From Pontibacter populi (GTDB lineage Bacteria > Bacteroidota > Bacteroidia > Cytophagales > Hymenobacteraceae): 64,000 nt of DNA. A program made the position numbers and the translations under genes. Shown here piece after piece: positions 49,385-58,563 of this stretch. Within the stretch, counting starts at the first letter, position 1. Every line of letters begins with the position of its first letter. Below the pieces are notes generated by a model that was given only the letters and a program-made list of their open reading frames with translations, was not told the DNA's origin and searched no databases. Where the stretch lies: NCBI RefSeq assembly GCF_019336435.1, contig NZ_JAHWXQ010000003.1:434001-498000 (forward strand). Direction: 5' to 3'.

Positions 49385-50737
49385 TTACCCAAATCGCAAC
49401 GAAAAAGCAGTGCCTTCTCCCTCTTCGGATTGTACCTGTATAGAACCGCGATGCAGCAAAACGATCTGTTTACAAAGGCTCAGCCCGATACCGCTGCCCT
49501 GCTTTTTAGTGCTGAAAAATGGAATAAAGATCTTTTCCTGAACCTCTTTCGACATGCCTGTACCGTTATCCATTACCTTGATAACTGTCTTGTTCTCATT
49601 ATCTGTATAAGCCGTTAGAGTTATCTCCGGATTGGGCTGATCTTTTACTGCTTCGATCGCATTTACTAGTAAGTTTATCAGCACCTGGTCCAGTAAATTG
49701 GTATCGGCTTGCAGCGCTATAGTTGTGTCTTTAAGGGCGATGCTAAGCTGGATGTTTTTCTGGTCGAGGGTAGGCTGCATTAATTGCTTTAAGTTGCTGA
49801 AAAGCTCCTGCACATACACGGCTTCTAGGTTTAGTTTGGTGATCTTGCTTAGACTGCGGTAGGTTTCGGCGAAGCGTAAAAGTCCCTGGCTGCGGCGTTT
49901 TATAGTTTCAACACCCACCTTCAGGTCTTCCAGGTCATCGTGCGAAATGCCCTGTACAGTTGATTCCTTTAGTCGGTTCTTCAGCGTATCGGCCAGCGAC
50001 GAGATAGGAGCCACCGAGTTCATTATCTCATGCGTCATTACGTTCAGCAGCTTTTGCCAGGCCTGCGATTCTGTTTCGTCCAGCGCCTCACTCACATTCT
50101 GGAAAGCTACCAGTTTATAGTTGAGTCCTTCGTTTTGGAAACCCGTTGCAGATAATAGTAATTTAAAAGAAGCTTTCTCTAAATAAGTAGTGTGCGCCGT
50201 GGTAATTTTGGTGTGGCCTGGCTGTAGCTTCAGCACTTCTTCATACAGTTCCTGGTCGCGCCTGGCAAGGTACTGTACTGTTTGCATGTGCGGCAGGTGC
50301 AGTAATTTCTTCAGCGAATCATTCATTAGCACTACTTCGCCACTTTCCAGTTCATACGTTAGGATACCCGTGTTTACCAGCGCAATTACCTGCTGCAGGT
50401 TCTGAAACTGTGATTCCTTTTCTTTGCTCAGGGCTTTAAAGGTGGAGTTGATCTCGTTAAAGCCTTTTCGCAATACTTCCAGCTCCACCGGGGAATGCGT
50501 TTCGTTAAAAAACCGGGAGAAGTCGCGGTAATGCACCGACTCCACAAACTGGTTAAATTCGTCCTGCGCTTTTTTGGAGAAACTAATAAGTTCGTAGACC
50601 TGATAGATCAGCAAAGGAACCAGAAATACCAGTGCTTCTGCCCAGCCATTTACCACAACTATAGCCGGAGCACTGAGTGTGAGCAGGAGCAGTAGCACCC
50701 GTAGCGTAAGCCGACCTTCGAATGTCTTAAATGTCAT
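49385..50737 (-). CDS. NtrY-like sensor histidine kinase
   Basis: A 450-residue protein. Two N-terminal membrane helices (LRVLLLLLTLSAPAIVVVNG and EALVFLVPLLIYQVYELISF) are followed by a PAS-like domain (about 105-215) and HisKA with NVMTHEIMNSVAPISSLADT. HATPase_c has INLLVNAIEAVKDQPN, MDNGTGMSKEV and GSGIGLSLCKQIVLLH. It overlaps the stop of the NtrC-like regulator gene by 11 bp, so the two are translated together. Its target is the regulator encoded upstream in the same operon. Confidence 0.93.
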   Translation of the reverse strand: MTFKTFEGRLTLRVLLLLLTLSAPAIVVVNGWAEALVFLVPLLIYQVYELISFSKKAQDEFNQFVESVHYRDFSRFFNETHSPVELEVLRKGFNEINSTFKALSKEKESQFQNLQQVIALVNTGILTYELESGEVVLMNDSLKKLLHLPHMQTVQYLARRDQELYEEVLKLQPGHTKITTAHTTYLEKASFKLLLSATGFQNEGLNYKLVAFQNVSEALDETESQAWQKLLNVMTHEIMNSVAPISSLADTLKNRLKESTVQGISHDDLEDLKVGVETIKRRSQGLLRFAETYRSLSKITKLNLEAVYVQELFSNLKQLMQPTLDQKNIQLSIALKDTTIALQADTNLLDQVLINLLVNAIEAVKDQPNPEITLTAYTDNENKTVIKVMDNGTGMSKEVQEKIFIPFFSTKKQGSGIGLSLCKQIVLLHRGSIQVQSEEGEGTAFSLRFG

Positions 50738-52085
50738 ACTTGCCTAACCGTCGGTACAATGCGGTGCGCGTAATGCCTAACTCTTTGGCTGCTTTTGTAA
50801 GGTTGCCATGATGCTTCTCGAGCACGCGGTTTATAGTTGCTTTTTCCAGTTCACCCAGGTTAGATTGTAATACAGCCGACTCAGGTGCCGGAGCACTTTC
50901 GATAGGGGAGAACAATATGTCCTGGGCTTCCAGCACAGGGCTGTCGCCCATGATAATGGCGCGTTCAATGGCGTATTGCAGCTCGCGCACGTTGCCCGGG
51001 TAATGGTAGTGCATCAACTTGTCGATAGCTGATTTGGAAAGGTCCGGCACAGAACGCATGTATTTGGTGGCATACACGTCCATAAAGTGCTTTGCCAACA
51101 GTATAATATCATTGCCACGCTTGCGAAGCGGCGGCACCATAATCTCTACTGTATTAATGCGGTACACCAGGTCTTTCCGGAAACGGGATTCATTGGCCAG
51201 TTCGCTTAAGGGTACGTTTGTGGCCCAAAGCAGCCGTACATCTATATTGGTGGGCTCATTAGAACCCAATCGTATTACCTGCCTGTTCTGTAACACACTC
51301 AGTAATTTGGCCTGCTGGTGCAACGAAATATTGCCTATCTCATCCAGGAAAATAGTACCGCCATCTGCTGCTTCAAAACGGCCGGCGCGGTCTTCGCGGG
51401 CATCGGTAAAGGCTCCTTTTTTGTGACCAAACAACTCACTCTCGAACAACGACTCGGTAAGGGCACCCACATCCACTTTTACAAAAGGCTTGTTTTTACG
51501 GGTAGAGTGCTGTTGTATGGCTTTCGCGATGAGCTCTTTGCCAGTGCCGTTTTCGCCCAGTATCAGGATATTGGCATCTGTTGGCGCTACTTTCCTGATC
51601 TTGAGCAGAATATCCTGCATCACTTCTGACTCGCCGAGCAGTTCAGGACCGGCAAGCGTTTTATCTATAGTTTGGGGGGGAGCCTTTTTATCGGTGCCTT
51701 TGGTAGCAACTGCATCTGTTATTATGCTCAGTAACTTCTCGTTGTGCCAGGGTTTTACCACAAAATCAAGGGCGCCTTCTTTTAGTGAGCGGATGGCCAA
51801 GTCTATGTCGCCGTATGCCGTTATCATGATCACAGCAGTCTGCGGGCGATGCTCTTTTATCTTCTTCAGCCAGTACAAGCCTTCGTTGCCGGTATTCAAG
51901 GCACTCTTATAGTTCATGTCCAGCAGCACCACATCAAAAGCATTAGTACTCAGCAGCGACTGAATCTGCTCCGGGTTCTTTTCCGTGATGATCTCTTTTA
52001 CCAGGGGTCTTAACAACATCCGTACGGCGGTCAGCACATCGGTATCATCATCTACTACAAGTACAGAAGCTTTTGATAATTGCAT
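50727..52085 (-). CDS. Sigma-54-dependent NtrC-like response regulator
   Basis: The ATG at 52085 (MQLSKASVLVVDDDTDVLTA) gives 452 residues; a longer frame adds a Cys/Tyr-rich stretch. The receiver has Asp56 in FDVVLLDMNY. The AAA+ domain has Walker A ILGENGTGKELIA, GAFTDA (a variant of the sigma-54 contact loop GAFTGA), and Walker B GGTIFLDEIG. The C-terminal Fis-type helix-turn-helix is NLTKAAKELGITRTALYRRL. It should activate sigma-54 promoters once phosphorylated by the kinase at 49385. The likely target is the divergent permease gene at 52355. Confidence 0.95.
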   Translation of the reverse strand: MQLSKASVLVVDDDTDVLTAVRMLLRPLVKEIITEKNPEQIQSLLSTNAFDVVLLDMNYKSALNTGNEGLYWLKKIKEHRPQTAVIMITAYGDIDLAIRSLKEGALDFVVKPWHNEKLLSIITDAVATKGTDKKAPPQTIDKTLAGPELLGESEVMQDILLKIRKVAPTDANILILGENGTGKELIAKAIQQHSTRKNKPFVKVDVGALTESLFESELFGHKKGAFTDAREDRAGRFEAADGGTIFLDEIGNISLHQQAKLLSVLQNRQVIRLGSNEPTNIDVRLLWATNVPLSELANESRFRKDLVYRINTVEIMVPPLRKRGNDIILLAKHFMDVYATKYMRSVPDLSKSAIDKLMHYHYPGNVRELQYAIERAIIMGDSPVLEAQDILFSPIESAPAPESAVLQSNLGELEKATINRVLEKHHGNLTKAAKELGITRTALYRRLGKYDI

Positions 52086-52180
52086 ACATTTAGTTCTATA
52101 ACAGCTAAATAAACTATAATTATGCCACTTATACAACCACCTGAATCTGAACCAGTTTTACAGGTTTGGTCTGCAAAGGA

Positions 52181-52219
52181 GTGTGCGAATTCGCACGGTT
52201 AGCGCACGGTTTTGCACAC
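52181..52219. promoter_or_regulatory. Operator-like repeat between regulator and permease genes
   Basis: GTGCGAATTCGCAC (52183-52196) is a perfect 14-bp palindrome. It is followed by a second CGCACGGTT 11 bp after the first, then GCACAC 10 bp further on, so GCAC occurs at 52193, 52204 and 52214, on the same face of the helix. It lies about 100 bp upstream of one divergent gene and about 150 bp upstream of the other, as expected for an upstream activating sequence of an NtrC-type regulator. Confidence 0.55.
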
Positions 52220-52354
52220 AGTTAGTAAGGGGTTGTAGTTAATTTGCTGATTTACAGCAATATATTGTTTTGGCATCAGGTGTGTACAATGCCAGAAGAT
52301 CTCCATTACAAGATAAAACTATAACGTATTTCCAGACAGTTAACGCACACTACC

Positions 52355-54781
52355 ATGTTCAGAAACTACTTCACAACTGCCTACCGTAACCTGTTTCGCT
52401 ACAAAGGCTTCGCGTTTATAAATATTGCAGGGCTGGCACTTGGCCTTACAGCCTGCCTGCTTATTGGCTTGTTTGTGCACGATGAGTTGCAGTACGACAA
52501 GTTTCTGCCGGAAGGAGACAGGGTATACCGCGTTTATAACCAGCAGACCGGTGAAGCGGGTAGTGATTTTATTGCAAGTGTACCACCCATGTTCGGAACA
52601 ACGCTGGAGCAGGAGATACCCGAAGTAGAGACGATGGCGCGCATTTTAATGCTGCCTTTTGAAAACAAAACGCTGATTGAGGTCGGGGATAAACAGATCT
52701 ATGAAACGGGTATGTTCATTGCGGATCCACAGTTCTTTGATATTTTTCAGCTGAACTTTAAATATGGATCACCAGAAAAAGCGCTGGATGATCCCGCTTC
52801 CATTGTTATTTCAGAGGGGTTCTCAGAGCGGGTGTTCGGTAACACCGATCCGGTTGGTAAAGAGATAGCTGTTAATAAGACTACACTTCTGGTAAAGGGA
52901 GTATTTGAAAGTAACAGTAAATTTCACCTACCGGTAAACTTCGTACTTCCGATGAGCGCGGCAGGTATTCCTCCGGAGCGAATGAAAGGTTGGGGATGGC
53001 AGCAGTTTTATACGTACATAAAGCTAAAGGAAGGAGCTGATTACAAGTTCGTACAGTCAAAGTTAAGAGACATTGTCGCAAAGCAGGTTGATCCGGATAA
53101 GAATGCTCCATATGAGTATCTACCCTTTATACAGCCATTGGATGAGATTTACTTATACTCCTCCAGTTTTAAATATGACCAGGCGATCAGAGGCAACATA
53201 ACGTATGTAAAATCACTGAGCATTATCGCCATATTTATACTGCTTATTGCCTGCTTTAACTTCGTTAACCTGGCTACTGCCAAATCCATGCAGCGCGCTA
53301 AGGAAGTAGGAGTCCGCAAAGCTATAGGAGCCAGCCGCAGCCAACTGGTGCTACAGTTCCTGGGCGAGACAATTATACTGACCCTTATCAGCGTTATTTT
53401 TTCAGCAGCGCTCACCTCGCTGGTGCTCCCTAGCCTGAACCGGTTTACCGGAAAGCAGATGAGCTTTAATGTGTTTCAGGATCCTTTGTTACTCCTATTA
53501 TTACTAACCTTAACGCTGGTGGTAGGGGTACTGGCAGGGCTGTACCCGGCCTTGGTGCTCTCCGGTTTTAAACCTGTAAAAGTATTGAAGAGCGCCGTAG
53601 TGGTAGACAGTAAAATCGGGAGGATTCAGTGGTTACGCCATGGGTTAATTGTGGTGCAATTTGCTTTGTCTATTTTCCTGATTGTTTGCGCAACTATAGT
53701 TTACCGCCAGGTATCGTACCTGCACAACAAGGACCTCGGTTTTAATAAGGAGCAGATCATGTTTTTCCAGATGCGTGGAGATAACATGTTCCAGAACTAC
53801 CAGACATTTAAAAATGAACTGCAGAAAGCGCCCGGTGTTAAAAGTGCTTCGATCGGATATGGTTTCCCGGGAGATGCCACGGCCGGAGACCGCATTATAG
53901 TACCAAAGAACGGGGAAAAAGAGCACCACGGCGTTACGCAGCTTATGGTAGATTTTGACTACATCAAAACACTGGATGTAAAATTAGTAGCCGGAAGGGC
54001 TTTTTCGAAGGAGTATAAAACAGATGCCGATCATGCTTACATGATCAATGAGACAGCGGTGAAAGAACTGGGTTACGGTACGCCTGAAAATGCGCTGGGC
54101 AAAACACTTATCTGGCCGATCTGGAACGATGTAAACCCGGACTCAATGAAAGAAGGTAAAATTATAGGAGTGGTAAAAGACTTCCATTTTAAAAGCCTTT
54201 ATGATAAAGTAGATCCGACAGTGCTCCAGATTTTTCCAGGTGCAAACGTAAAAGTGGCTGTGAAAGTAGATGCAGCCAATATGGCCAATACCATTGACCA
54301 GGTGAAAAAAGTATGGGCTAAATTCTCTCCGGATTACCCGCTGGAATACATTTTTATGGACCAGAATTTCGAGAAAATGTATAAAGCGGAGGACAAGCTT
54401 AAGACCCTGCTCTGGATATTTACCGGACTGGCAATTTTTGTGGCTTGTATGGGATTGTTTGGCCTCGCTGCGTATGCTGCTGAACGACGTAAAAAAGAGA
54501 TCGGAATAAGAAAAGTACTGGGTGCTGATAACGGGTCTATTGTTGCCCTGCTCTCGAAAGAATTCCTGATGCTGGTTATAATGGCTGCACTGGTAGCTTT
54601 CCCGCTGGCCTGGTATGCGATGCACAACTGGCTCGAAGACTTTGCCTATCGTGTCGATATAAGTCTATGGGTGTTTTTAGTGGCAGGAATAGTGGCAGCC
54701 CTGATCGCATTTTTAACGATCAGCTACCAGGCACTAAAAGCCGCCAGGGCAAATCCAATTTTAAATTTAAGATTTGATTAG
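52355..54781 (+). CDS. MacB/FtsX-type ABC transporter permease
   Basis: An 808-residue protein. An N-terminal helix (KGFAFINIAGLALGLTACLL) is followed by a MacB-type periplasmic domain (about 45-270), then FtsX helices (SLSIIAIFILLIACFNFVNL), with the motif AKEVGVRKAIGASRSQLVLQ. A second periplasmic domain (about 470-660) and a second FtsX unit with KKEIGIRKVLGADNGSIVAL follow. Both halves are in one chain. Such proteins drive export or lipoprotein release with a separate ATPase, which is not adjacent here. Regulation by the NtrC-like protein is likely from the context. Confidence 0.93.
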   Translation: MFRNYFTTAYRNLFRYKGFAFINIAGLALGLTACLLIGLFVHDELQYDKFLPEGDRVYRVYNQQTGEAGSDFIASVPPMFGTTLEQEIPEVETMARILMLPFENKTLIEVGDKQIYETGMFIADPQFFDIFQLNFKYGSPEKALDDPASIVISEGFSERVFGNTDPVGKEIAVNKTTLLVKGVFESNSKFHLPVNFVLPMSAAGIPPERMKGWGWQQFYTYIKLKEGADYKFVQSKLRDIVAKQVDPDKNAPYEYLPFIQPLDEIYLYSSSFKYDQAIRGNITYVKSLSIIAIFILLIACFNFVNLATAKSMQRAKEVGVRKAIGASRSQLVLQFLGETIILTLISVIFSAALTSLVLPSLNRFTGKQMSFNVFQDPLLLLLLLTLTLVVGVLAGLYPALVLSGFKPVKVLKSAVVVDSKIGRIQWLRHGLIVVQFALSIFLIVCATIVYRQVSYLHNKDLGFNKEQIMFFQMRGDNMFQNYQTFKNELQKAPGVKSASIGYGFPGDATAGDRIIVPKNGEKEHHGVTQLMVDFDYIKTLDVKLVAGRAFSKEYKTDADHAYMINETAVKELGYGTPENALGKTLIWPIWNDVNPDSMKEGKIIGVVKDFHFKSLYDKVDPTVLQIFPGANVKVAVKVDAANMANTIDQVKKVWAKFSPDYPLEYIFMDQNFEKMYKAEDKLKTLLWIFTGLAIFVACMGLFGLAAYAAERRKKEIGIRKVLGADNGSIVALLSKEFLMLVIMAALVAFPLAWYAMHNWLEDFAYRVDISLWVFLVAGIVAALIAFLTISYQALKAARANPILNLRFD

Positions 54782-54816
54782 ATCTGATAGAATCGGTCAA
54801 CGATAGATATTTTTAT

Positions 54817-54857
54817 AACTATAGCCTGCCCAATAATCTGTTGGGCAGGCTATAGTT
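54817..54857. terminator. Hairpin terminator built into a split AACTATAGTT palindrome
   Basis: AACTATAGCCTGCCCAA (54817-54833) pairs perfectly with TTGGGCAGGCTATAGTT (54841-54857) around TAATCTG. The outer parts of the stem are AACTATAG and CTATAGTT, the same arms as the iterated palindrome. It follows the permease gene by 36 bp. Confidence 0.8.
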
Positions 54858-54973
54858 GTTTTCAGGATTTTGAATTAACTATAGGCACTTCAGTTTTAAG
54901 TGGAATTAGTTTACCCTGCTTTGTAACTTTAGAGAAATAATCCGCTTATATTTCCTGAAACAAACTATAGTTT

Positions 54974-55549
54974 ATGGCCGAGTTGCTCTTACAATCTATC
55001 CGCGAAAAAGTATCTGCAACCGATGAAGAACTTCTTATCTGTAAAAGTTTTTTCACGCCTAAAAAGTTAAAGAAGAAGCAGTTCCTTTTACAGGAAGGTG
55101 ATGTTTGTAACAGGATGACGTTTGTGGAGTCGGGAGCGCTTTTCTCGTATGCGACCAATGCCAAAGGTACTCAGAATGTAATACAGGTTGCGTTTGAAGG
55201 GTGGTGGATATCAGACCTGTATAGTTTTTTTACGCAGGAACCCTCTACCCTCAACATCGAAGTACTGGAAGATGCCGAGCTGCTAATGATTGACAGGGAG
55301 CAGCACGAACACTTGTTGGCACGTGTACCCAAGTACGAAACCTACATCCGGTTACTTTACCAGAATGCTTACATTGCTTTGCAGCGACGGGTAGAAAGTA
55401 CGATCGGGCTTACAGCCGAAGAAAAGTATATCCGCCTCCTGGAGCAATACCCAACTATACTACAGCGCATGCCCCTAAACCTGGTCGCCTCTTATTTGGG
55501 CGTAACACCTGAAACCCTCAGCCGCATCCGAAAACAGATCTCTCTCTGA
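54974..55549 (+). CDS. Crp/Fnr family transcriptional regulator
   Basis: A 191-residue protein. A cyclic nucleotide-binding-like domain covers about 20-130 (KKKQFLLQEGDVCNRMTFVE and FEGWWISDLYSFFTQEPSTL). The C-terminal part has a short helix-turn-helix (LNLVASYLGVTPETLSRIRK). No Cys cluster of Fnr type is visible and the cAMP-contact Arg is not evident, so the effector is unknown. An exact AACTATAGTT palindrome ends one base before the start codon. The gene is the first of a plus-strand series with the dioxygenase and esterase genes, but it has its own spacing of 135 bp. Confidence 0.93.
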   Translation: MAELLLQSIREKVSATDEELLICKSFFTPKKLKKKQFLLQEGDVCNRMTFVESGALFSYATNAKGTQNVIQVAFEGWWISDLYSFFTQEPSTLNIEVLEDAELLMIDREQHEHLLARVPKYETYIRLLYQNAYIALQRRVESTIGLTAEEKYIRLLEQYPTILQRMPLNLVASYLGVTPETLSRIRKQISL

Positions 55550-55613
55550 CCTGCTTGACAAAGATCAAGTCAATTTCTTATCATATGTCATTCCGGGACT
55601 AATCTGAGTGTGG

Positions 55614-55621
55614 TAATTTTG
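55614..55621 (+). promoter_or_regulatory. Candidate -7 box TAATTTTG
   Basis: A perfect TAnnTTTG match, 63 bp before the dioxygenase start. An AACTATAGTT lies between (55636). No clear -33 element. Confidence 0.4.
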
Positions 55622-55684
55622 TATGTGGATCGCACAACTATAGTTTGTGATCTAATTATAGAAAATTAACACAGGACTGAAAAC

Positions 55685-56566
55685 ATGCAAAGAAAGCAGT
55701 TCATTAAAACACTTGTAACAGGAGTAGTAGGTATGACCACTTTAACCGCCTTTAATAAATTTACAGATAGCCTTGGCGAGCAGGAAAAACTGATGCCCGT
55801 ACTTTTTATGGGCCACGGCTCACCTATGAATGGCATATTAGATAACGAATTCAGCCAGAAATGGAAGAAGCTTGCAGGCGAGATCCCGACACCTAAAGCT
55901 GTGTTGGTAATTTCGGCGCACTGGCTTAGCAAGGGCACGCGCATCACGGCCATGGATTTTCCGCAAACCATCCACGATTTTGGCGGTTTCCCGCAGGAGC
56001 TGTTCAATGTGCAGTACAATGCCCCGGGTAATCCGGAGTTGGCTAAAGAAACAGCCTCCATCATTAAATCTACAGCAGTAGAACTGGACCACGACTGGGG
56101 CCTGGATCACGGCGCCTGGACCATTGTCCGACACATGTACCCGGAAGCCAACATCCCGGTTTTGCAGCTAAGTATAGATTATACCAAAGGCCCGCAGTAC
56201 CATTATGAGCTGGCAAAAGAACTGACCAGCCTTCGCAAAAGAGGCGTGTTGATTATGGGTAGCGGAAACATGGTACACAACCTGCGCATGGTAGCCTGGG
56301 ACAAAATAAATGAACCTGAATATGGCTACGACTGGGCAAAGCAGATAAATAGCACGTTTAAAGAACTGATCGGTAATGGCAGCCACGACAAGCTGATAAA
56401 ATATGAGCAACTGGGCAAAGAAGCCGCACTCGCCATCCCGACGCCGGAACATTACTGGCCGTTGCTTTATACGCTGGGCCTGAAAGGCACTAAAGATGAT
56501 GTTTCGTTCTTTAACGACAAAGTGGTAGGCGGTTCGCTTACCATGACATCGGTATTAATAGGATAG
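55685..56566 (+). CDS. DODA-type extradiol ring-cleavage dioxygenase (YgiD-like)
   Basis: A 293-residue protein. A short Tat-like or signal-like start (MQRKQFIKTLVTGVVGMTTL) precedes the LigB fold: PVLFMGHGSPMNGI has the first metal His, VLVISAHWLSKGTRI the second, and LDHGAWTIVRHMYPEANIPV and GSGNMVHNLR the rest. The non-heme metal is held by these His residues. The family opens catechol-type rings such as DOPA. A KQFIKTLVTG start without a twin Arg makes export uncertain. It lies 42 bp upstream of the carboxylesterase gene, a pairing like mhqO-mhqD of Bacillus. Confidence 0.92.
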   Translation: MQRKQFIKTLVTGVVGMTTLTAFNKFTDSLGEQEKLMPVLFMGHGSPMNGILDNEFSQKWKKLAGEIPTPKAVLVISAHWLSKGTRITAMDFPQTIHDFGGFPQELFNVQYNAPGNPELAKETASIIKSTAVELDHDWGLDHGAWTIVRHMYPEANIPVLQLSIDYTKGPQYHYELAKELTSLRKRGVLIMGSGNMVHNLRMVAWDKINEPEYGYDWAKQINSTFKELIGNGSHDKLIKYEQLGKEAALAIPTPEHYWPLLYTLGLKGTKDDVSFFNDKVVGGSLTMTSVLIG

Positions 56567-56608
56567 AGAAGATTTGCCTTCTCTTAAACTATACTAAACT
56601 ATAAACTT

Positions 56609-57283
56609 ATGGCAGCAACTATAGAAACTCCGGAAAATAACCTGAACACAGATCTGGGACTGAGCTATCTGATAAAGCCGGCACCTATAACTACCGGAAA
56701 GCAGAAAGCGCTTATTCTGTTACATGGGGTAGGTAGCAACGAGCAGGACTTGTTCAGTCTTGCGAAGTATTTACCGGAAGACTATACTATAATATCTCCC
56801 CGCGGTCCGTTTGTTCTTGGCGAAGGTCGTTTTGCATGGTACCAGGTAGATTTTTCGTCTGGGAAACCTGAGATTAATGCCAAACAGGAAGCGCAGAGCA
56901 GAGAGACCATCCGGGAATTTATAGTACAGGTAAAAGAAAAGTACAAGCTGGATGAGGTGTACCTGGGTGGATTTAGCCAGGGCGCTATCATGAGCTATAC
57001 AATTGGCTTAACACAGCCAGGTCTTATAACTGGTGTACTGGCTTTCAGCGGAAGAATTCTGCAGGAGATCAGACCATTGGTGGCAGAGCCAGCCTCGTTA
57101 AAGGAGCTGAGAGTACTTATAGCACATGGCACACAGGATGGCACCTTGCAGGTTCATTATGCCCGCGAAGCTAAAACTTACCTGGAAGACTTAGGCATCA
57201 AACCAGGTTATCACGAATTTAACGGAGGCCATCAGATTACAGGCGAAGTTTTAACCGTAGTATCAGAGTGGCTTAAACTATAA
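56609..57283 (+). CDS. Alpha/beta hydrolase, phospholipase/carboxylesterase family (MhqD-like)
   Basis: A 224-residue protein. KALILLHGVGSNEQDLFSLA is the oxyanion region, GGFSQGAIMSYTIGL carries the nucleophilic Ser, VLIAHGTQDGTLQV the Asp, and HEFNGGHQITGEVL the His. This order is that of the short carboxylesterase family (YpfH/MhqD). The substrate could be an ester or thioester product of quinone breakdown, but that is inferred only from the neighbouring dioxygenase. It overlaps by spacing with the same operon. Confidence 0.92.
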   Translation: MAATIETPENNLNTDLGLSYLIKPAPITTGKQKALILLHGVGSNEQDLFSLAKYLPEDYTIISPRGPFVLGEGRFAWYQVDFSSGKPEINAKQEAQSRETIREFIVQVKEKYKLDEVYLGGFSQGAIMSYTIGLTQPGLITGVLAFSGRILQEIRPLVAEPASLKELRVLIAHGTQDGTLQVHYAREAKTYLEDLGIKPGYHEFNGGHQITGEVLTVVSEWLKL

Positions 57284-57287
57284 AGAT

Positions 57288-57312
57288 GAAGGCAACAACT
57301 TATGTTGCCTTC
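57288..57312. terminator. Bidirectional terminator overlapping the LLM gene end
   Basis: GAAGGCAACA paired with TGTTGCCTTC around ACTTA. It lies 5 bp after the esterase stop. The last codons of the convergent LLM gene run into it. Confidence 0.7.
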
Positions 57313-58340
57313 TCTAATGCCTTTTTAACAGTAGGCGCTACCACAGTGCCTAATAGCTCAATCGCCCGCAAAACGCTGGCATGCGGCAAGGTTCCAACAC
57401 TCATGTGCAACAGAAAACGGGTATTGCCAAACAGCTCATGGTTGTAAAGTATCTTATCTATAACCTGCTGCGGACTACCCACAAATAGAGATCCTTCCCT
57501 TGCCCGCATTTGTTCGTAATGTTGCCGGTTCATAGGTGACCAGCCGCGTTCGCGCCCGAGTTTGCTCATCACATACGCATAAGGTCCATAGTATTCGTCT
57601 GCCGCTTTCTGTGAATCATCTCCAATAAACCCATGTGAATTAATGGCCAGCTGAAATTTGGCAGGATCATGGCCGGCTTTTTTATATGTCTCTTTGTAGA
57701 GGTTTGTAAACGGAACAAAACGGGCAGGCTCCCCGCCAATAATAGCCAATGCCATAGGCAAACCATAAGTGGCCGCCCGTACCACAGACTGCGGTGTACC
57801 GCCAACTGCTATCCAGATTGGTAATTCATCCTGGTAAGGTCTTGGGTAAACACCCCGGTTATCAATAGAAGGCCGGTGTTTGCCTTCCCAGGTTATCTTC
57901 TCGCTTTTATTCAGTGCTATCAGCAGCTCCAATTTTTCTGAGAACAGGGTGTCATAATCCTTGAGGTCGTTCCCGAAAAGTGGAAAGGATTCTATGAAGG
58001 AACCCCGGCCCGCCATAATTTCAGCTCTGCCTTTCGACAGGAGATCCACATGGGCAAAGTCCTGGAAAACACGAACCGGGTCGTCTGAACTGAGCACCGT
58101 TACTCCACTCGATAACTTTATGTTTTTGGTTTTTACAGCCGCTGCCGCTAATACTACCGCCGGAGACGAAACTACATAATCAGGGCGGTGATGCTCTCCG
58201 ACAGCAAACACATCCAAACCGACCTGGTCTGCCAGCTCTATCTCGTCCATCAGGTTACTCATGCGCTCATAAGGGCTCAGTAAATTACCATTTGTTGGGT
58301 CTGGTGTGTTTTCTACGAAGGTTGTTATTCCAAATTCCAT
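57300..58340 (-). CDS. LLM class flavin-dependent oxidoreductase
   Basis: A 346-residue protein with the luciferase-like TIM barrel: [20 protein letters not shown] at the start, [20 protein letters not shown], and [40 protein letters not shown] and [20 protein letters not shown] are typical of the group. It would oxidise or reduce a substrate using FMN, often with an external reductase. Its position convergent to the dioxygenase/esterase genes fits a role in handling aromatic or quinone electrophiles, but the substrate is unknown. Confidence 0.92.
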   Translation of the reverse strand: MEFGITTFVENTPDPTNGNLLSPYERMSNLMDEIELADQVGLDVFAVGEHHRPDYVVSSPAVVLAAAAVKTKNIKLSSGVTVLSSDDPVRVFQDFAHVDLLSKGRAEIMAGRGSFIESFPLFGNDLKDYDTLFSEKLELLIALNKSEKITWEGKHRPSIDNRGVYPRPYQDELPIWIAVGGTPQSVVRAATYGLPMALAIIGGEPARFVPFTNLYKETYKKAGHDPAKFQLAINSHGFIGDDSQKAADEYYGPYAYVMSKLGRERGWSPMNRQHYEQMRAREGSLFVGSPQQVIDKILYNHELFGNTRFLLHMSVGTLPHASVLRAIELLGTVVAPTVKKALEKAT

Positions 58341-58563
58341 AGTTGTTCCGGGAGTTTCAGTCTTTTATGATTTAAATATAAACTACGCAATTCAGGAATA
58401 GTTTTAGCCGCAGCCTTTTTGCCCCGTGCGGTTTTGATCTGCTGTTAAAAGAATACCCTTAAAAAAAATACTGCACAAAGTTTAAGTACATGCAACGTCT
58501 GCTTTGTTCGTGTGTCTTTAGAACATAACACCTTAAATACACACAGCATCTAATTCATAAACT

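Noticed and set aside
52271..52288. Possible sigma-54 promoter TGGCATCAGGTGTGTAC upstream of the permease
   Set aside because: TGGCA is present, but the -12 GC is replaced by GT at the required spacing, so the match is too weak to report as a promoter.
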